From contig NZ_AP022576.1 in NCBI RefSeq assembly GCF_010730355.1, positions 5,642,001 through 5,706,000 of the forward strand: a stretch of DNA of 64,000 bases, in the 5' to 3' direction. This stretch comes from Mycobacterium florentinum. GTDB taxonomy: Bacteria; Actinomycetota; Actinomycetes; Mycobacteriales; Mycobacteriaceae. Both the position numbers and the translations under genes were made by a program. Each line of letters starts with the position of its first letter. Within the stretch, counting starts at the first letter, position 1. Under the pieces are notes generated by a model, which had not been told where the DNA came from, ran no database searches, and saw nothing but the letters and a program-made list of their open reading frames with translations. Shown here in pieces: positions 1 through 9,536 of the stretch.

Positions 1-36
1 TCGCCGTTGAAGCGGCTGGTCGTGTCGAGGTAGTGG

Positions 37-1215
37 ATGGTCCTGGATTTCGCGTTCTTCCCGCCGGAGATCAATTCGGCCCTGATGTACGGCGGTGCCG
101 GCTCCGGGCCGTTGCTCGCGGCTGCCGCGGCATGGGATGGACTGGCCGCCGACATGTGGGCGTCGGCGACGTCGTTCGACTCCGTGGTGTCGGGCCTGGC
201 GTCGAATGGGCAATGGACCGGTCCGTCCGCGGAGTCGATGACGCAAGCGGCGGCGCCGTATTTGCAGTGGTTGCACACGGCGGCGGCGCACGCCTCCATG
301 TCGGCCGTGCAGGCCCGGGTGGCGGCGATGTCCTACGAGTCGGCATTCGCGGCGACGGTGCCACCCGCGGCCATCGCGGCAAACCGTATCCAGCTGATGA
401 CCTTGATCGCGACGAACATTCTGGGCCAGAACACCGCGGCAATTGCGATGACCGAATTCGAATACATCCAGATGTGGCTGCAGGATGTGTTGGCGATGTT
501 CGGCTATCACGCGGGGGCGCAATCGGTCATGTCGGCGTTGCCGTCGATCAGTTCGGCCCCGTCGAGTCTGGCGGGGTTGTTCACGACGCCGCTGAGCACG
601 TTGGCGTCGCAGTTCACCGGGGCGTTGTCGTCGCTGGGTGGGCAGATATTCGGCCCCGGGTTCTCCTCGGCGGTGACCGCGATTCAATCCGCGCTGAGCC
701 AGGTGGGGTCGATCGTGACGTCGGCACCGGTGTCGTCCTTGATGTCGGCGGCCCAGATCGGGATGTATCCGGCGAGCGCGTTGATGCCGCCGATGATGAC
801 GCTGGCCCAAGGCACTGCGCCGGTTACGTCGCTGGCGAGCGCTACGAATGCGGCCGCCACCGGTGCGTCGCAGACCGTCGGTTCGACCGCTCCTGGGATG
901 CGAATGATGAGCGGCGACGGGAGCTGGGGCTCGTCAATCTCGGCCAGTCTCGGCCGGGCGCGGTTGGTCGGCGCGATATCGGTGCCCTCGGTGTGGCAGG
1001 GTTCGACCCCGGCCCCGATCGTCAGCTCGGCGATGGCGGGAGCGGGAGCGACCGGCACCGTGGTGGAGCCGGCCGGAACCACCAGCAGCATGCCGATGCC
1101 GGCGCGGGCGGGCGTCGGTCATGACAAGCCGGCCGAAATGGTGGGCCGGGCGGGAACCAGTCAGACTCACGTGGTGCAGACCCGGCCCAAGGTGGTGCCC
1201 AGAAAGGGAGCCTGA
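37..1215 (+). CDS. PPE family protein, SVP subfamily
   Basis: PPE proteins are mycobacterial secreted or cell-envelope proteins usually exported by ESX systems. The N-terminus carries the Pro-Pro-Glu signature at residues 9-11 and a WTG motif near residue 60. The C-terminal half contains GxxSVPxxW (G312, S315-V-P, W320), which places it in the SVP subfamily. The product is 392 residues, normal for that subfamily. The ATG at 37 puts PPE in its usual place, and a GAGG sequence lies 6-7 bases upstream. Only 36 bases lie upstream in the window, so a PE partner, common 5' of PPE genes, cannot be judged. It precedes an Esx pair, a frequent arrangement. The specific PPE orthologue is not assigned. 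Confidence 0.93.
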   Translation: MVLDFAFFPPEINSALMYGGAGSGPLLAAAAAWDGLAADMWASATSFDSVVSGLASNGQWTGPSAESMTQAAAPYLQWLHTAAAHASMSAVQARVAAMSYESAFAATVPPAAIAANRIQLMTLIATNILGQNTAAIAMTEFEYIQMWLQDVLAMFGYHAGAQSVMSALPSISSAPSSLAGLFTTPLSTLASQFTGALSSLGGQIFGPGFSSAVTAIQSALSQVGSIVTSAPVSSLMSAAQIGMYPASALMPPMMTLAQGTAPVTSLASATNAAATGASQTVGSTAPGMRMMSGDGSWGSSISASLGRARLVGAISVPSVWQGSTPAPIVSSAMAGAGATGTVVEPAGTTSSMPMPARAGVGHDKPAEMVGRAGTSQTHVVQTRPKVVPRKGA

Positions 1216-1777
1216 GGGGGTCGGCGCATTTGCCGGGGCGGTCATACGAATGGATCGGACGCGTCGCAAATTTCTCGAGATGCTGCGAACGCGTATTCAT
1301 CGGTTACACGCTTAATCAAACTATTAGGTACGGTTTGCGGCGGAGAATGATTCCGGCGTACGCAATGTTCGGCAGAACATCCGTACCGCGGGTAGCCGCA
1401 TCGTTGGGCGCCGGTCCTGTTCTCGGGTCCGACGCTGTTGAAACCGGATGCCGTCGCGCCGCGACGGTCGCCACGAACGGACCGTCCATCTGCTCGCCAG
1501 AATTCCTGTCGAGCAACGATTTTCGCACTCCAACCCACGCACGGCCGCGCAAAGCGCCCTGACCCACCCGGCAGCGTCGGTCAATGTGGCGAACGACCGG
1601 CCCGGGCGACGTTCACGTTCCGGGTTACCGGGTGACTGCATTTTCGTGTTTAACGGCGACGGAATCAGAAATTTCCAACAATTGTCCGGTGGTTTGATTT
1701 AGTATCGAAATACTCGGCGGTGATTTCGCGCCGTTGGGGTCTGTGTGAACAGAGTTTCGGGTGTGGAAGGGGGCATC
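1216..1777. other. Intergenic region upstream of the small SVP-like gene
   Basis: About 560 bases between the PPE stop and the next supported start. Codon use in the open frames here is not gene-like and no family is recognisable. The region is less GC-rich than its surroundings around 1310-1340 and 1640-1730. A short hairpin (AGTAT, CGAA loop, ATACT) lies at 1701-1714. A promoter for the downstream small gene and Esx pair is likely here, but no clear -35/-10 pair was identified. Confidence 0.4.
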
Positions 1778-2104
1778 ATGCTTTTGCCTCTTGGTTCACC
1801 TCTGCCGGACGATTCGGTGGCGGCAGTTCGGGGTGAGTCAGGCATGCTCGGTCGCTTAACGGTTCCGCTCAGTTGGGGCGTGGCCGTTCCGCCGGACGAC
1901 TATGACCATTGGGCACCGGAGCGCGAAGAGCTCTCCGATGCCGATGGCAAGGCGACCGACGGGCCGGATTCAGAGGCGGGGGCCGACGGCATTAGTGAGA
2001 AGAAGGAATGGGGGCATTGGAACGAATGGGGCGGTGACGCCGAACCTCGTTTCGAGCCGCCACGAACCGGCAGCGTTGTACCGCATTCTCCGTGGGCTGG
2101 TTGA
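1778..2104 (+). CDS. Small Rv2348c-like protein preceding the Esx pair
   Basis: A 108-residue acidic protein that closely resembles M. tuberculosis Rv2348c as I remember it, including the opening MLLPLGSPLP and the VPLSWGVAVPPDDYDHWAP segment. The latter recalls the SVP-type C-termini of PE/PPE proteins. The ATG at 1778 is preferred over an upstream GTG at 1745 because GGAAGGGGG lies just upstream and the length then matches Rv2348c. The C-terminal half is rich in Asp, Glu, Gly and Trp. It sits 73 bases before the esxP-like gene in the same direction, so co-expression with the ESX substrates is likely. Biochemical function is unknown; no signal peptide or membrane segment is visible. Confidence 0.8.
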   Translation: MLLPLGSPLPDDSVAAVRGESGMLGRLTVPLSWGVAVPPDDYDHWAPEREELSDADGKATDGPDSEAGADGISEKKEWGHWNEWGGDAEPRFEPPRTGSVVPHSPWAG

Positions 2105-2177
2105 GAGGAAAGACGGTCGGCCGACCGGGCCGGGCGCGTCAGAGGGTTTACGTCCGCTTACCTAAGGAACAGACAGT

Positions 2178-2474
2178 ATGGCAACACGTTTTATGACCGA
2201 CCCGCACGCGATGCGTGCGATGGCGGGCCGTTTTGAGATGCACGCGCAGACGGTGTCGGATGAGGCTCGCAAGATGTGGGCGTCGTCGATGAACATCGCC
2301 GGTGCGGGCTGGAGTGGTCAGGCGCAGGCCACGTCGTACGACACGATGGGTCAGATGAACCAGGCGTTCAACAACATTGTCAACATGCTCCACGGTGTGC
2401 GTGACGGGCTCATCCGTGACGCCAACAACTACGAGACGCAAGAGCAGGCCTCGCAGCAGGCCCTCAGCCACTAG
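2178..2474 (+). CDS. esxP: ESAT-6-like WXG100 protein, EsxP/QILSS family
   Basis: A 98-residue WXG100 secretion substrate of the duplicated Mtb EsxJ/K/M/P/W group. W45-S-G is the WXG turn between the two helices, and Y85xxxE89 near the C-terminus fits the type VII export motif YxxxD/E. The opening [12 protein letters not shown] matches EsxP, while the tail ends QALSH instead of QILSS. It should form a heterodimer with the next gene product and be secreted by an ESX system, probably ESX-5, which handles this subfamily. AAGGAACAG lies upstream of the ATG. EsxP is chosen over its near-identical paralogues because of synteny with Rv2347c-Rv2345. Confidence 0.93.
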   Translation: MATRFMTDPHAMRAMAGRFEMHAQTVSDEARKMWASSMNIAGAGWSGQAQATSYDTMGQMNQAFNNIVNMLHGVRDGLIRDANNYETQEQASQQALSH

Positions 2475-2515
2475 CAGCGAAAATCGTTGCTACCCAATAC
2501 TTGAGGACGTAGACA

Positions 2516-2800
2516 ATGTCGATCAATTACCAGTTCGGGGATGTGGACGCGCACGGTGCGTTGATCCGCGCGCAGGCTGCTTCGTTGGAGGCCGAGCACC
2601 AGGCCATCGTTCGCGATGTGCTGGCTGCCGGTGACTTCTGGGGTGGCGCCGGTTCGGTGGCGTGCCAGGAGTTCATCACCCAGTTGGGTCGTAACTTCCA
2701 GGTGATCTACGAGCAGGCCAACCAGCACGGGCAGAAGGTGCAGTCGGCCGGCAACAACATGGCCAGCACCGACAGCGCCGTCGGGTCCAGCTGGGCCTAA
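2516..2800 (+). CDS. esxO: ESAT-6-like WXG100 protein, EsxO/Mtb9.9 family
   Basis: A 94-residue partner of the preceding Esx protein, nearly identical to the EsxI/L/N/O/V (Mtb9.9) family over its whole length. W42-G-G43 supplies the WXG motif. The gene starts 41 bases after the esxP stop with a GAGGA ribosome site. It is the last gene of the unit and is followed by a strong hairpin. Assignment to EsxO rests on synteny with Rv2346c next to the Rv2345 homologue; sequence alone does not separate the paralogues. Confidence 0.93.
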   Translation: MSINYQFGDVDAHGALIRAQAASLEAEHQAIVRDVLAAGDFWGGAGSVACQEFITQLGRNFQVIYEQANQHGQKVQSAGNNMASTDSAVGSSWA

Positions 2801-2810
2801 ATAGATTCCG

Positions 2811-2852
2811 AGCGGTAGGGGCGTGCCGAGCAATCGGTGCGCCCTTACTGCT
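2811..2852. terminator. Bidirectional hairpin terminator between esxO and the TPM gene
   Basis: A 19-bp stem (2811-2829 with 2834-2852, four G-U wobbles) closed by a GCAA tetraloop of GNRA type. It lies 10 bases after the esxO stop and 9 bases beyond the stop of the convergent gene, so it can serve both strands. There is no U-tract, as is common in mycobacteria. Confidence 0.75.
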
Positions 2853-2861
2853 GTCTGGGAC

Positions 2862-4844
2862 TCAGAATCGTCCGCCGCCCCCCATGAAGCCGCCGTCGGA
2901 ACCGCCCGGCGACGAGTTCGACGAGCCGCCGAACGACGTGGAGCTCCAGCCGCCGAATCCGCCCCGCATTCCTCCGCCGAGCAGGTCGCCGATGATGATC
3001 CCGCCGAGCATCGCGCCGGCGTCGTTGCCGCCGACGCGGGCGTAGGCACGCTGAGCCGAGACCACGTCGGCGTTGGCCAGCGACTGCGCGTTGGCCGCCA
3101 GCGTCGACGCCGCGTTGGCGTGGGCGATCGCCCCGGCCGGGTCGGTCGACTTGGTGGCGTGCGCGGCCTCGAGATGGCGTTGAGCTTCGGCGAGCCTGGT
3201 CCGAGCGTCGGGCCCGACGCTGCCGCGACGGGTGTCGATGTATTCCGAGACGCCGCGCACCCGCGATTCCGCGGTGAACAGCGCCTGTTCTAGCGAACGG
3301 TTGAGCCGATCGGCGTCCGCCTGTTCCTTGGCGACCGTGGCGAGCACCCGGTTGAGGTCTGAGTCGGCCTTGGCCAGCTGGGCGAAAGTACCCAGCGGAT
3401 CGGCGGATCCACCGCCGGCGGCGTCGACGGCTCTGGTGGCGGCATCACGGGCCGCGGCGAGCTCGCCGGCGTGCGGCGCTTTCGAGTTCTGCCCTTGCAG
3501 TTGCGCGGCGGCGCGCTGGATGCCGGCCTGGATGTCGGTCAGCACCGCCGGCAGCCTCTCAACGGCACGCCGGATGTCACCGGCCGCGTTGTCCACCGCA
3601 TCGAGCAGCGCGCGAGCCTGCCCGAGCGCCGACTCGGTGGCGCGCACCGCGTCGACCAAACTGCTCTGCTGTCCGCTGACCGCGTCGTCGGCCAGCGCTC
3701 GGGCCGAGCCGATGTTGCGGTCGGCGAACGCCAGTCGCTCCTTGGTGGTGGCGACGTTGCCCGACACCGAAGTCAGTGCCGCAGGGCCGAATTCCCTGTT
3801 CAACTCCGCCAGCCGCTGTTCGGCCGGTTCGATGCGGGCGGTGAGTTCGACGACCTGCTGGGTCAGCGCGTCGAGCCGAGTCGCGGCGTTGACCACCAAA
3901 TCGCGTAGCTGCTCGAACGCCTCGGTCTGCGCTTCCAGCTCGCGGTCTGCGCTGGCCGCCGACACGATCACCTGGGTGAGCAGCTGGCGCTGCTGCGCGG
4001 GCGTCTCGGGCACGTCGTCGTCAAGCTGCTGTCGCACCGTAAACGCTTGGGATAGAGCGGCTTTGGCATTGTCGACGGCCCGGGTGAAGGGTTCGGTGCG
4101 CTCGGCGCCGAACTCGTCGATCGCCAGGGCGAGCTCGTTGGAACTGGTGCGCACCGCGTTGTCGACCTCCACCACCATCGAGCGTGACAGGTCGTCGAGG
4201 GCGGCCAACGGCACGGCGGCCAGCGCGGTCGGATTGGTGGGGTCCACCCGTCGTGCGGCGGCCAAATCGGCGGTGCGGCGTCGCCGGCGGCGATAACGCA
4301 TGACGAGCACCAAGGCCACCACCGCGACGATGATCACGCCGAGGCTGGCCAGCAACCAGAAGCGGCTCGACGAATTCGGCGCCGCATCGAGGCCGTTCGC
4401 CGCGGAGACCGCCGCGCCGCGCCAATCTCCTTCGCGCAGAGCGGGTTCGATTTCGTTACGACGCAGCTCGTCCACCTGAGTCTGGGTGAGGCCTTTCACC
4501 CCGGACGGCACCAGGAAGGCATACGCACGTCCGGTGGTGGCCACCGCGAGCAGCGCGTCGTACGTACTCAAATCGCTTTCGTGGATCGTGCGCTGCGCCC
4601 AGCTCGTCGCGTTCTGGCCGGAGAAGTCGCCGACATAGACCACCCACAGCCGGATGTGACGGTTGGCGTAGAGCCGGTCGACGGCCGCGCCCACGTCGGC
4701 GCGCCCGGACGGCGACAGCGCGCCCGCGTTGTCGGTGACGTACCCCGGCAACCGGAACGGGGGCTCCGCGTCGGCGGCCGGTGCCACCAGCAGCCCGGTG
4801 ATGAGCGTCGTCAGGATCACGCCGAGTAGGCGGGCAATGCGCAT
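2862..4844 (-). CDS. TPM-domain membrane protein (Rv2345-like)
   Basis: A 660-residue envelope protein. Residues 1-26 form a signal peptide ending ADA before EPPF. A TPM (TLP18.3/Psb32/MOLO-1) domain follows over about 27-150. A transmembrane helix (about 160-182) is followed by an Arg-rich stop-transfer segment (RYRRRRRR). The next roughly 400 residues are helical and likely coiled coil. The tail is Gly/Ser-rich (GGF, GGGMRGGFGG, ending GGGGRF). Length and order match Rv2345 as I remember it. TPM domains occur in proteins linked to membrane protein turnover or assembly; a specific role is not established here. Convergent with esxO. Confidence 0.85.
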   Translation of the reverse strand: MRIARLLGVILTTLITGLLVAPAADAEPPFRLPGYVTDNAGALSPSGRADVGAAVDRLYANRHIRLWVVYVGDFSGQNATSWAQRTIHESDLSTYDALLAVATTGRAYAFLVPSGVKGLTQTQVDELRRNEIEPALREGDWRGAAVSAANGLDAAPNSSSRFWLLASLGVIIVAVVALVLVMRYRRRRRRTADLAAARRVDPTNPTALAAVPLAALDDLSRSMVVEVDNAVRTSSNELALAIDEFGAERTEPFTRAVDNAKAALSQAFTVRQQLDDDVPETPAQQRQLLTQVIVSAASADRELEAQTEAFEQLRDLVVNAATRLDALTQQVVELTARIEPAEQRLAELNREFGPAALTSVSGNVATTKERLAFADRNIGSARALADDAVSGQQSSLVDAVRATESALGQARALLDAVDNAAGDIRRAVERLPAVLTDIQAGIQRAAAQLQGQNSKAPHAGELAAARDAATRAVDAAGGGSADPLGTFAQLAKADSDLNRVLATVAKEQADADRLNRSLEQALFTAESRVRGVSEYIDTRRGSVGPDARTRLAEAQRHLEAAHATKSTDPAGAIAHANAASTLAANAQSLANADVVSAQRAYARVGGNDAGAMLGGIIIGDLLGGGMRGGFGGWSSTSFGGSSNSSPGGSDGGFMGGGGRF

Positions 4845-4919
4845 AGGTCAATTTAAGCCTCGCGGCGGCGTGGGCAGAGCGGAGCCACTTCCCGGCGTTC
4901 CCTGGCAGACTGTGCGTCG

Positions 4920-6185
4920 GTGATCACGAACGTGCAGGACCCATACGACGACTTCGACCGGCAGCGGCGGGTGGGCGAAGCGCCGAAGACCGCGGGTCTG
5001 CCGGGCACCGAAGGCCAGCACCGCACCGACTTCGCCCGGGACCGGGCGCGCGTGCTGCACAGTGCCGCGCTGCGCCGCTTGGCGGACAAGACACAAGTCG
5101 TCGGGCCCCGGGAAGGGGACACCCCGCGCACCCGGCTGACGCACTCGCTGGAGGTCGCCCAGATCGGGCGCGGGATGGCGATCGGCCTGGGCTGCGATCT
5201 CGATCTCGTGGAGCTGGCCGGGCTGGCCCATGACATCGGACACCCGCCCTACGGGCACAACGGCGAGCGCGCACTCAACGAGGTCGCCGACGAGCACGGC
5301 GGTTTCGAAGGCAATGCCCAGAATTTCCGGATCCTGAACGGCCTTGAGCCCAAAGTGCTTGACGAGCAAGGCAATAGCGCGGGACTGAACCTGACCCGCG
5401 CCTCGCTGGACGCCGTCACGAAATATCCGTGGATGCGTCGTGCCGGGGATCGCAAGTTCGGGTTCTACGAAGAGGACCGCGAGGCGGCGGACTGGATGCG
5501 CGCCGGGGCGCCGCCGGACCGGATGTGCCTGGAAGCGCAGGTGATGGACTGGGCCGACGACGTCGCCTACTCGGTGCACGACGTCGAGGACGGCGTCGTC
5601 TCACAGCGCATCGATTTGCGGGTGCTCGCCGACGACGACGAGGCGGCGGCGCTGGCCAAGCTGGGCGAGAGCGAATTCTCCCGGGTGAGCGCCGACGATT
5701 TCATGGCGGCCGCGCGCCGGCTGTCGGCGTTGCCGGTGGTGGCCGCGGTCGGCAAGTACGACGCCACACTGGCCGCGTCGGTCGCGCTCAAGCGGTTGAC
5801 CAGTGAATTGGTCGGCAGGTTCGCCTCGGCCGCAATCGCGACCACGCGTGCGGCGGCGGGTCCCGGCCCGCTGGTGCGTTTCCAGGCCGATTTGCAGGTG
5901 CCCGATTTGGTGCGGGCCGAGGTCGCCCTGCTGAAGATTCTGGCGCTGCAATTCATCATGTCCGACCCACGGCATCTGGAAACTCAGGCTCGGCAGCGCG
6001 AACGCATTCATCAAGTGGCGCAATGGCTGTACGCCGGCGCGCCCCGCACGCTTGATCCGTTTTTCGCCGCGGCATTCAGCACTGCGGCGGACGACGGCGC
6101 CCGGTTGCGGGTCGTGGTCGATCAGATCGCCTCGTACACCGAAGGCCGCCTGGAACGAATCGACCCCAGCCCGGCCAGCCCGTAA
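4920..6185 (+). CDS. dgt: Deoxyguanosinetriphosphate triphosphohydrolase-like protein
   Basis: HD-superfamily dNTP triphosphohydrolase that hydrolyses dNTPs to deoxynucleoside and tripolyphosphate. Metal ligands are visible at H75 and in the HD pair H104-D105 ([16 protein letters not shown]). The family signature [15 protein letters not shown] is present near residue 46. The product has 421 residues, slightly shorter than the Mtb Rv2344c protein. The GTG start at 4920 begins [12 protein letters not shown] and leaves 75 bases to the divergent TPM gene. It lies upstream of dnaG, as in M. tuberculosis, with a sodC-like gene inserted between them. Confidence 0.92.
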   Translation: MITNVQDPYDDFDRQRRVGEAPKTAGLPGTEGQHRTDFARDRARVLHSAALRRLADKTQVVGPREGDTPRTRLTHSLEVAQIGRGMAIGLGCDLDLVELAGLAHDIGHPPYGHNGERALNEVADEHGGFEGNAQNFRILNGLEPKVLDEQGNSAGLNLTRASLDAVTKYPWMRRAGDRKFGFYEEDREAADWMRAGAPPDRMCLEAQVMDWADDVAYSVHDVEDGVVSQRIDLRVLADDDEAAALAKLGESEFSRVSADDFMAAARRLSALPVVAAVGKYDATLAASVALKRLTSELVGRFASAAIATTRAAAGPGPLVRFQADLQVPDLVRAEVALLKILALQFIMSDPRHLETQARQRERIHQVAQWLYAGAPRTLDPFFAAAFSTAADDGARLRVVVDQIASYTEGRLERIDPSPASP

Positions 6186-6226
6186 AGGCATTTTCCGCCC
6201 AGACCGCACCAGTTAAGCTGCGGGGC

Positions 6227-6859
6227 ATGAGCAGAAACACCGCCGTTGGCGCCGCCCTGTTCTCGATTCCGATCGTGGCCCTCACCGCGTGCAGTTCGCC
6301 TCAGCATGCGAGCACCCAGCCCGGCACCACGCCGCCGGTGCTCAGCGGCTCCGCGTCGACGACATCCGGTCAGGCGGCGCCCAGCGGCCAAGCGCTCTCC
6401 ACTGTCCTGAAAGCACCCGATGGCCGGCAAGTGGCCACGGCCACCTTCGACTTCACCGACGGCTACATCACCATCACCGTCAAGACGGACAACCCCGGGA
6501 TCCTGGCGCCCGGGTTGCACGGCATGCACGTGCACGAGATCGGCAAGTGTGAGCCGAACTCGGTGGCCCCGACCGGCGGTCCGCCTGGGAACTTCTTGTC
6601 CGCCGGCGGCCACCTCCAGGCGCCCGGGCACACCGGGAAACCCGAGAGCGGCGATCTGTCGACGCTTGACGTTCGCAAGGACGGCTCCGCCTACCTGGTG
6701 ACCACGACCGACGCGTTCACCAGAGATGATCTGCTGGGACCGAACAAGACCGCCTTGATGCTGCACGGCGCGGAAGGCGGCGACATGGCCGGCATGCCGG
6801 GCATGCCAGGTGGGGCGATGGAGCGAGTCGCCTGCGGCGTGATCGGCCCGGCCAGCTGA
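6227..6859 (+). CDS. SodC-like Cu/Zn superoxide dismutase family lipoprotein
   Basis: Predicted secreted lipoprotein (lipobox LTAC, Cys22) with a Cu/Zn superoxide dismutase fold over about residues 55-207. Candidate ligands are H101 and H103 (HGMHVHE), H129, H135, D143 and H180. C108 and C203 can form the conserved disulfide, and R200 is the catalytic arginine in RVACGVIG. Compared with Mtb SodC (Rv0432) from memory, HYH in the metal loop becomes HLQ. The segment before R200 is much shorter and Met-rich (M187, M190, M193, M198). It looks like a second, divergent SodC. It is absent between dgt and dnaG in M. tuberculosis. Enzyme activity is plausible but unproven; copper binding or storage is an alternative. 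Confidence 0.85.
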   Translation: MSRNTAVGAALFSIPIVALTACSSPQHASTQPGTTPPVLSGSASTTSGQAAPSGQALSTVLKAPDGRQVATATFDFTDGYITITVKTDNPGILAPGLHGMHVHEIGKCEPNSVAPTGGPPGNFLSAGGHLQAPGHTGKPESGDLSTLDVRKDGSAYLVTTTDAFTRDDLLGPNKTALMLHGAEGGDMAGMPGMPGGAMERVACGVIGPAS

Positions 6860-6914
6860 GCTGGTCGTCACGGGTTTGGTGAGAAGGCCGCACCCGGCGT
6901 CCTAGACTGAGCCG

Positions 6915-8831
6915 ATGGCTGGCCGGATCTCCGATCGTGATATCGCCGCCATCCGCGAACGTGCCCGTATCGAGGAGGTCGTCGGCGACTACGTCCAGCT
7001 GCGCCGCGCGGGTGCGGACTCGCTGAAGGGCTTGTGCCCCTTCCACAACGAGAAGTCCCCGTCGTTTCACGTCCGCCCCAACCACGGCCACTTCCACTGC
7101 TTCGGCTGCGGCGAAGGCGGCGACGTCTACGCGTTCATCCAGAAGATCGAACATGTCAGCTTTGTCGAAGCAGTCGAACTGCTGGCCGACCGGCTCGGCC
7201 ACACGATCACCTACACCGGCGGCACGACCACCAACGTGCAGCGCGATCGCGGCAGCCGCAGCAGGCTCATCGCGGCCAACGCCGCCGCGGCCGAGTTCTA
7301 TGCCGAGGCGCTGGAGTCCGACGAGGCGGCACCGGCCCGTCAGTACCTCAAGGAGCGGAACTTCGACGCCGAGGCCGCCCGCCACTTCGGCTGCGGCTTC
7401 GCGCCGTCGGGGTGGGAGAAGCTCACAAAACATTTGCAGCGCAAGGGTTTCGAGTTCAAGGAGCTGGAGGCCGCGGGCCTGTCCCGGGAGGGACGCCGGG
7501 GTCCGATGGACCGCTTCCACCGCAGGCTGTTGTGGCCCATCCGCAGCTCGGCCGGTGAGGTGATCGGGTTCGGGGCCCGGCGGCTGTTCGACGACGACCC
7601 GATGGAAGCCAAGTACGTCAATACCCCCGAGACGCTGCTCTACAAGAAGTCGTCGGTGATGTTCGGCATCGACTTGGCCAAACGCGACATCGCCAGAGGG
7701 CACCAGGCGGTCGTCGTCGAGGGCTACACCGACGTGATGGCGATGCACCTGGCCGGGGTCACCACCGCGGTCGCGTCGTGTGGCACCGCGTTCGGCGACG
7801 AGCATCTGGGGATGCTGCGCAGGCTGATGATGGACGACAGCTTCTTCCGCGGCGAACTGATCTACGTGTTCGACGGCGACGCGGCCGGCCGCGCGGCCGC
7901 GCTCAAGGCCTTTGGCGGCGAGCAGAATCTGGCCGGGCAGTCGTTTGTCGCGGTCGCCCCGGACGGCATGGATCCCTGCGACCTACGCCTGGCGTCCGGC
8001 GACGGCGCGCTGCGCGACCTGGTGGCACGGCGAACCCCGTTGTTCGAGTTCGCGATTCGCACCGCGATCGCCGAGTTCGACCTGGACAACGCCGAAGGCA
8101 GGGTGGCCGCGTTGCGTCGTTGCGTGCCGATGGTGGGCCAGATCAAGGACTCCACGCTGCGCGACGAGTACGCCCGTCAGCTCGCCGGCTGGGTGGGCTG
8201 GGATGACGTCGCGCAGGTCATCGACCGGGTGCGGACCGAGGCGAAAAAGTCCAAGGCGCCCGCGGGTTCGACGCCGACTCCGCGCCGCGGCGCCGAGCAG
8301 CCGGCCCAAAGCGCCCCGGCCGAGCCCGCCGCCGGGCGTCCCAACCCGCGCGACCCGACCCTGTGGCCGCAGCGTGAGGCACTCAAGTCGGCGTTGCAGT
8401 ACCCGGCGTTCGCCGGCCCGGTGTTCGACACGCTGACCGTCGAGAGCTTCACCCACCCCGGGTACGCGGCCGTGCGCGCGGCGATCGACGCGGCCGGCGG
8501 CACGTCGACCGGCATCACCGGCGCGCAGTGGATCGACGCGGTCCGCCATCACACCACCTCGACACTGACCGCCGGCCTGATCAACGAACTCGGCGTGGAG
8601 GCCGTCGCCGTCGACGACGAGAGGCTGCCCCGGTACATCGCCGGGGTGCTGGCCCGGCTGCAGGAAGTCTGGATGGGCCGGCAGATCGCCGAGGTCAAGT
8701 CCAAGCTGCAGCGCATGTCACCCATCGATCAGGGCGACGAATATCACGCGCTGTTCGGCGACTTGGTCGCCATGGAGGCATACCGGCGCAGCCTGCTGGA
8801 GCAGGCTAGCGGCGACGATCTGACGGCGTAA
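6915..8831 (+). CDS. dnaG: DNA primase
   Basis: Synthesises RNA primers at the replication fork. The N-terminal CHC2 zinc finger has C41, H44, C62 and C65. The TOPRIM catalytic core follows, with VVEGYTDVMAMHLAG near residue 267 and FDGDAAG near 318. The C-terminal region after about 440, beyond a Pro/Ala-rich linker, is the helicase-interaction domain. At 638 residues it is close to Mtb DnaG. The 3' end overlaps the convergent Rv2342-like gene by 26 bases. Confidence 0.97.
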   Translation: MAGRISDRDIAAIRERARIEEVVGDYVQLRRAGADSLKGLCPFHNEKSPSFHVRPNHGHFHCFGCGEGGDVYAFIQKIEHVSFVEAVELLADRLGHTITYTGGTTTNVQRDRGSRSRLIAANAAAAEFYAEALESDEAAPARQYLKERNFDAEAARHFGCGFAPSGWEKLTKHLQRKGFEFKELEAAGLSREGRRGPMDRFHRRLLWPIRSSAGEVIGFGARRLFDDDPMEAKYVNTPETLLYKKSSVMFGIDLAKRDIARGHQAVVVEGYTDVMAMHLAGVTTAVASCGTAFGDEHLGMLRRLMMDDSFFRGELIYVFDGDAAGRAAALKAFGGEQNLAGQSFVAVAPDGMDPCDLRLASGDGALRDLVARRTPLFEFAIRTAIAEFDLDNAEGRVAALRRCVPMVGQIKDSTLRDEYARQLAGWVGWDDVAQVIDRVRTEAKKSKAPAGSTPTPRRGAEQPAQSAPAEPAAGRPNPRDPTLWPQREALKSALQYPAFAGPVFDTLTVESFTHPGYAAVRAAIDAAGGTSTGITGAQWIDAVRHHTTSTLTAGLINELGVEAVAVDDERLPRYIAGVLARLQEVWMGRQIAEVKSKLQRMSPIDQGDEYHALFGDLVAMEAYRRSLLEQASGDDLTA

Positions 8832-9084
8832 GGGCCTCGTCGGCCGGCCGCTCGACCTCGCGCTGCACCACGGCCGTCTCGTTGTCGATCTCGGCCACGG
8901 TGACAAACCCCGCGTCGGGCGAGATCGTGTTCGCGATCTTGCGCCGGCCACCTTCGATCATCGACTGAGCCATCGGACTGCTGGTCAGCGCGCGATAAGT
9001 ACCGACGAGCTGCTCGTACCGGCGTCGGCCGGCTTTCGAGCCCAGCACGTAACCCAGTCCGAGCACGACGACATATCGGATCAA
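8806..9084 (-). CDS. Small Rv2342-like protein, N-terminal membrane segment
   Basis: A 92-residue protein starting MIRYVVVLGLGYVLGSKAGR. It has a short hydrophobic N-terminus, a basic stretch (KAGRRRYEQL) and a polar C-terminal half ending in Asp/Arg. This is the organisation of Mtb Rv2342. The TTG start at 9084 is chosen because GGGAGGG lies about 6 bases upstream and homologues start there; the frame itself is open further upstream. Function unknown. It converges on and overlaps the end of dnaG. Confidence 0.75.
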   Translation of the reverse strand: MIRYVVVLGLGYVLGSKAGRRRYEQLVGTYRALTSSPMAQSMIEGGRRKIANTISPDAGFVTVAEIDNETAVVQREVERPADEALTPSDRRR

Positions 9085-9259
9085 AGCGTCCCTCCCCACG
9101 ACGGTGCGGATGGGTCCATCCTGCCTCACTCGGCTGGGTGCGTGTGCCACCGATCGGTCTAACGGGGCGCGCGCGTCCTGCCCTGAACTTGGGCGCGGGT
9201 ATGCCAGTACGCTAGAGTCGTCCAGCGATCCGCGCCAGATTTCGCGCGGGCCAGGTTAA

Positions 9260-9332
<73 letters not shown>

Positions 9333-9536
9333 CAGGCAACGGCGCATCTCCGGCACACCGGGCACATGGTGCTCACGGGCGCCGTCAACGGGGGGCTCGG
9401 CAGCGATGGTTCGAAATTTGACAGATGTACGGCGCGGTGAGCGGCTACGTCACCGTCAGTTCAGTAGCAATGCGTACGGTTTGGCCATCGCACTCGTGTG
9501 TGCCCGCACATGACGGCTGGAGGGTGGTGTCGTTCG

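Noticed and set aside
33..1124. A long Arg/Gly-rich frame overlapping the PPE gene
   Set aside because: It is a high-GC shadow of the PPE frame, with no family similarity and unlikely composition.
1230..1562. Short frames between the PPE and the Rv2348c-like gene
   Set aside because: No ribosome site, no homology and competing frames on both strands.
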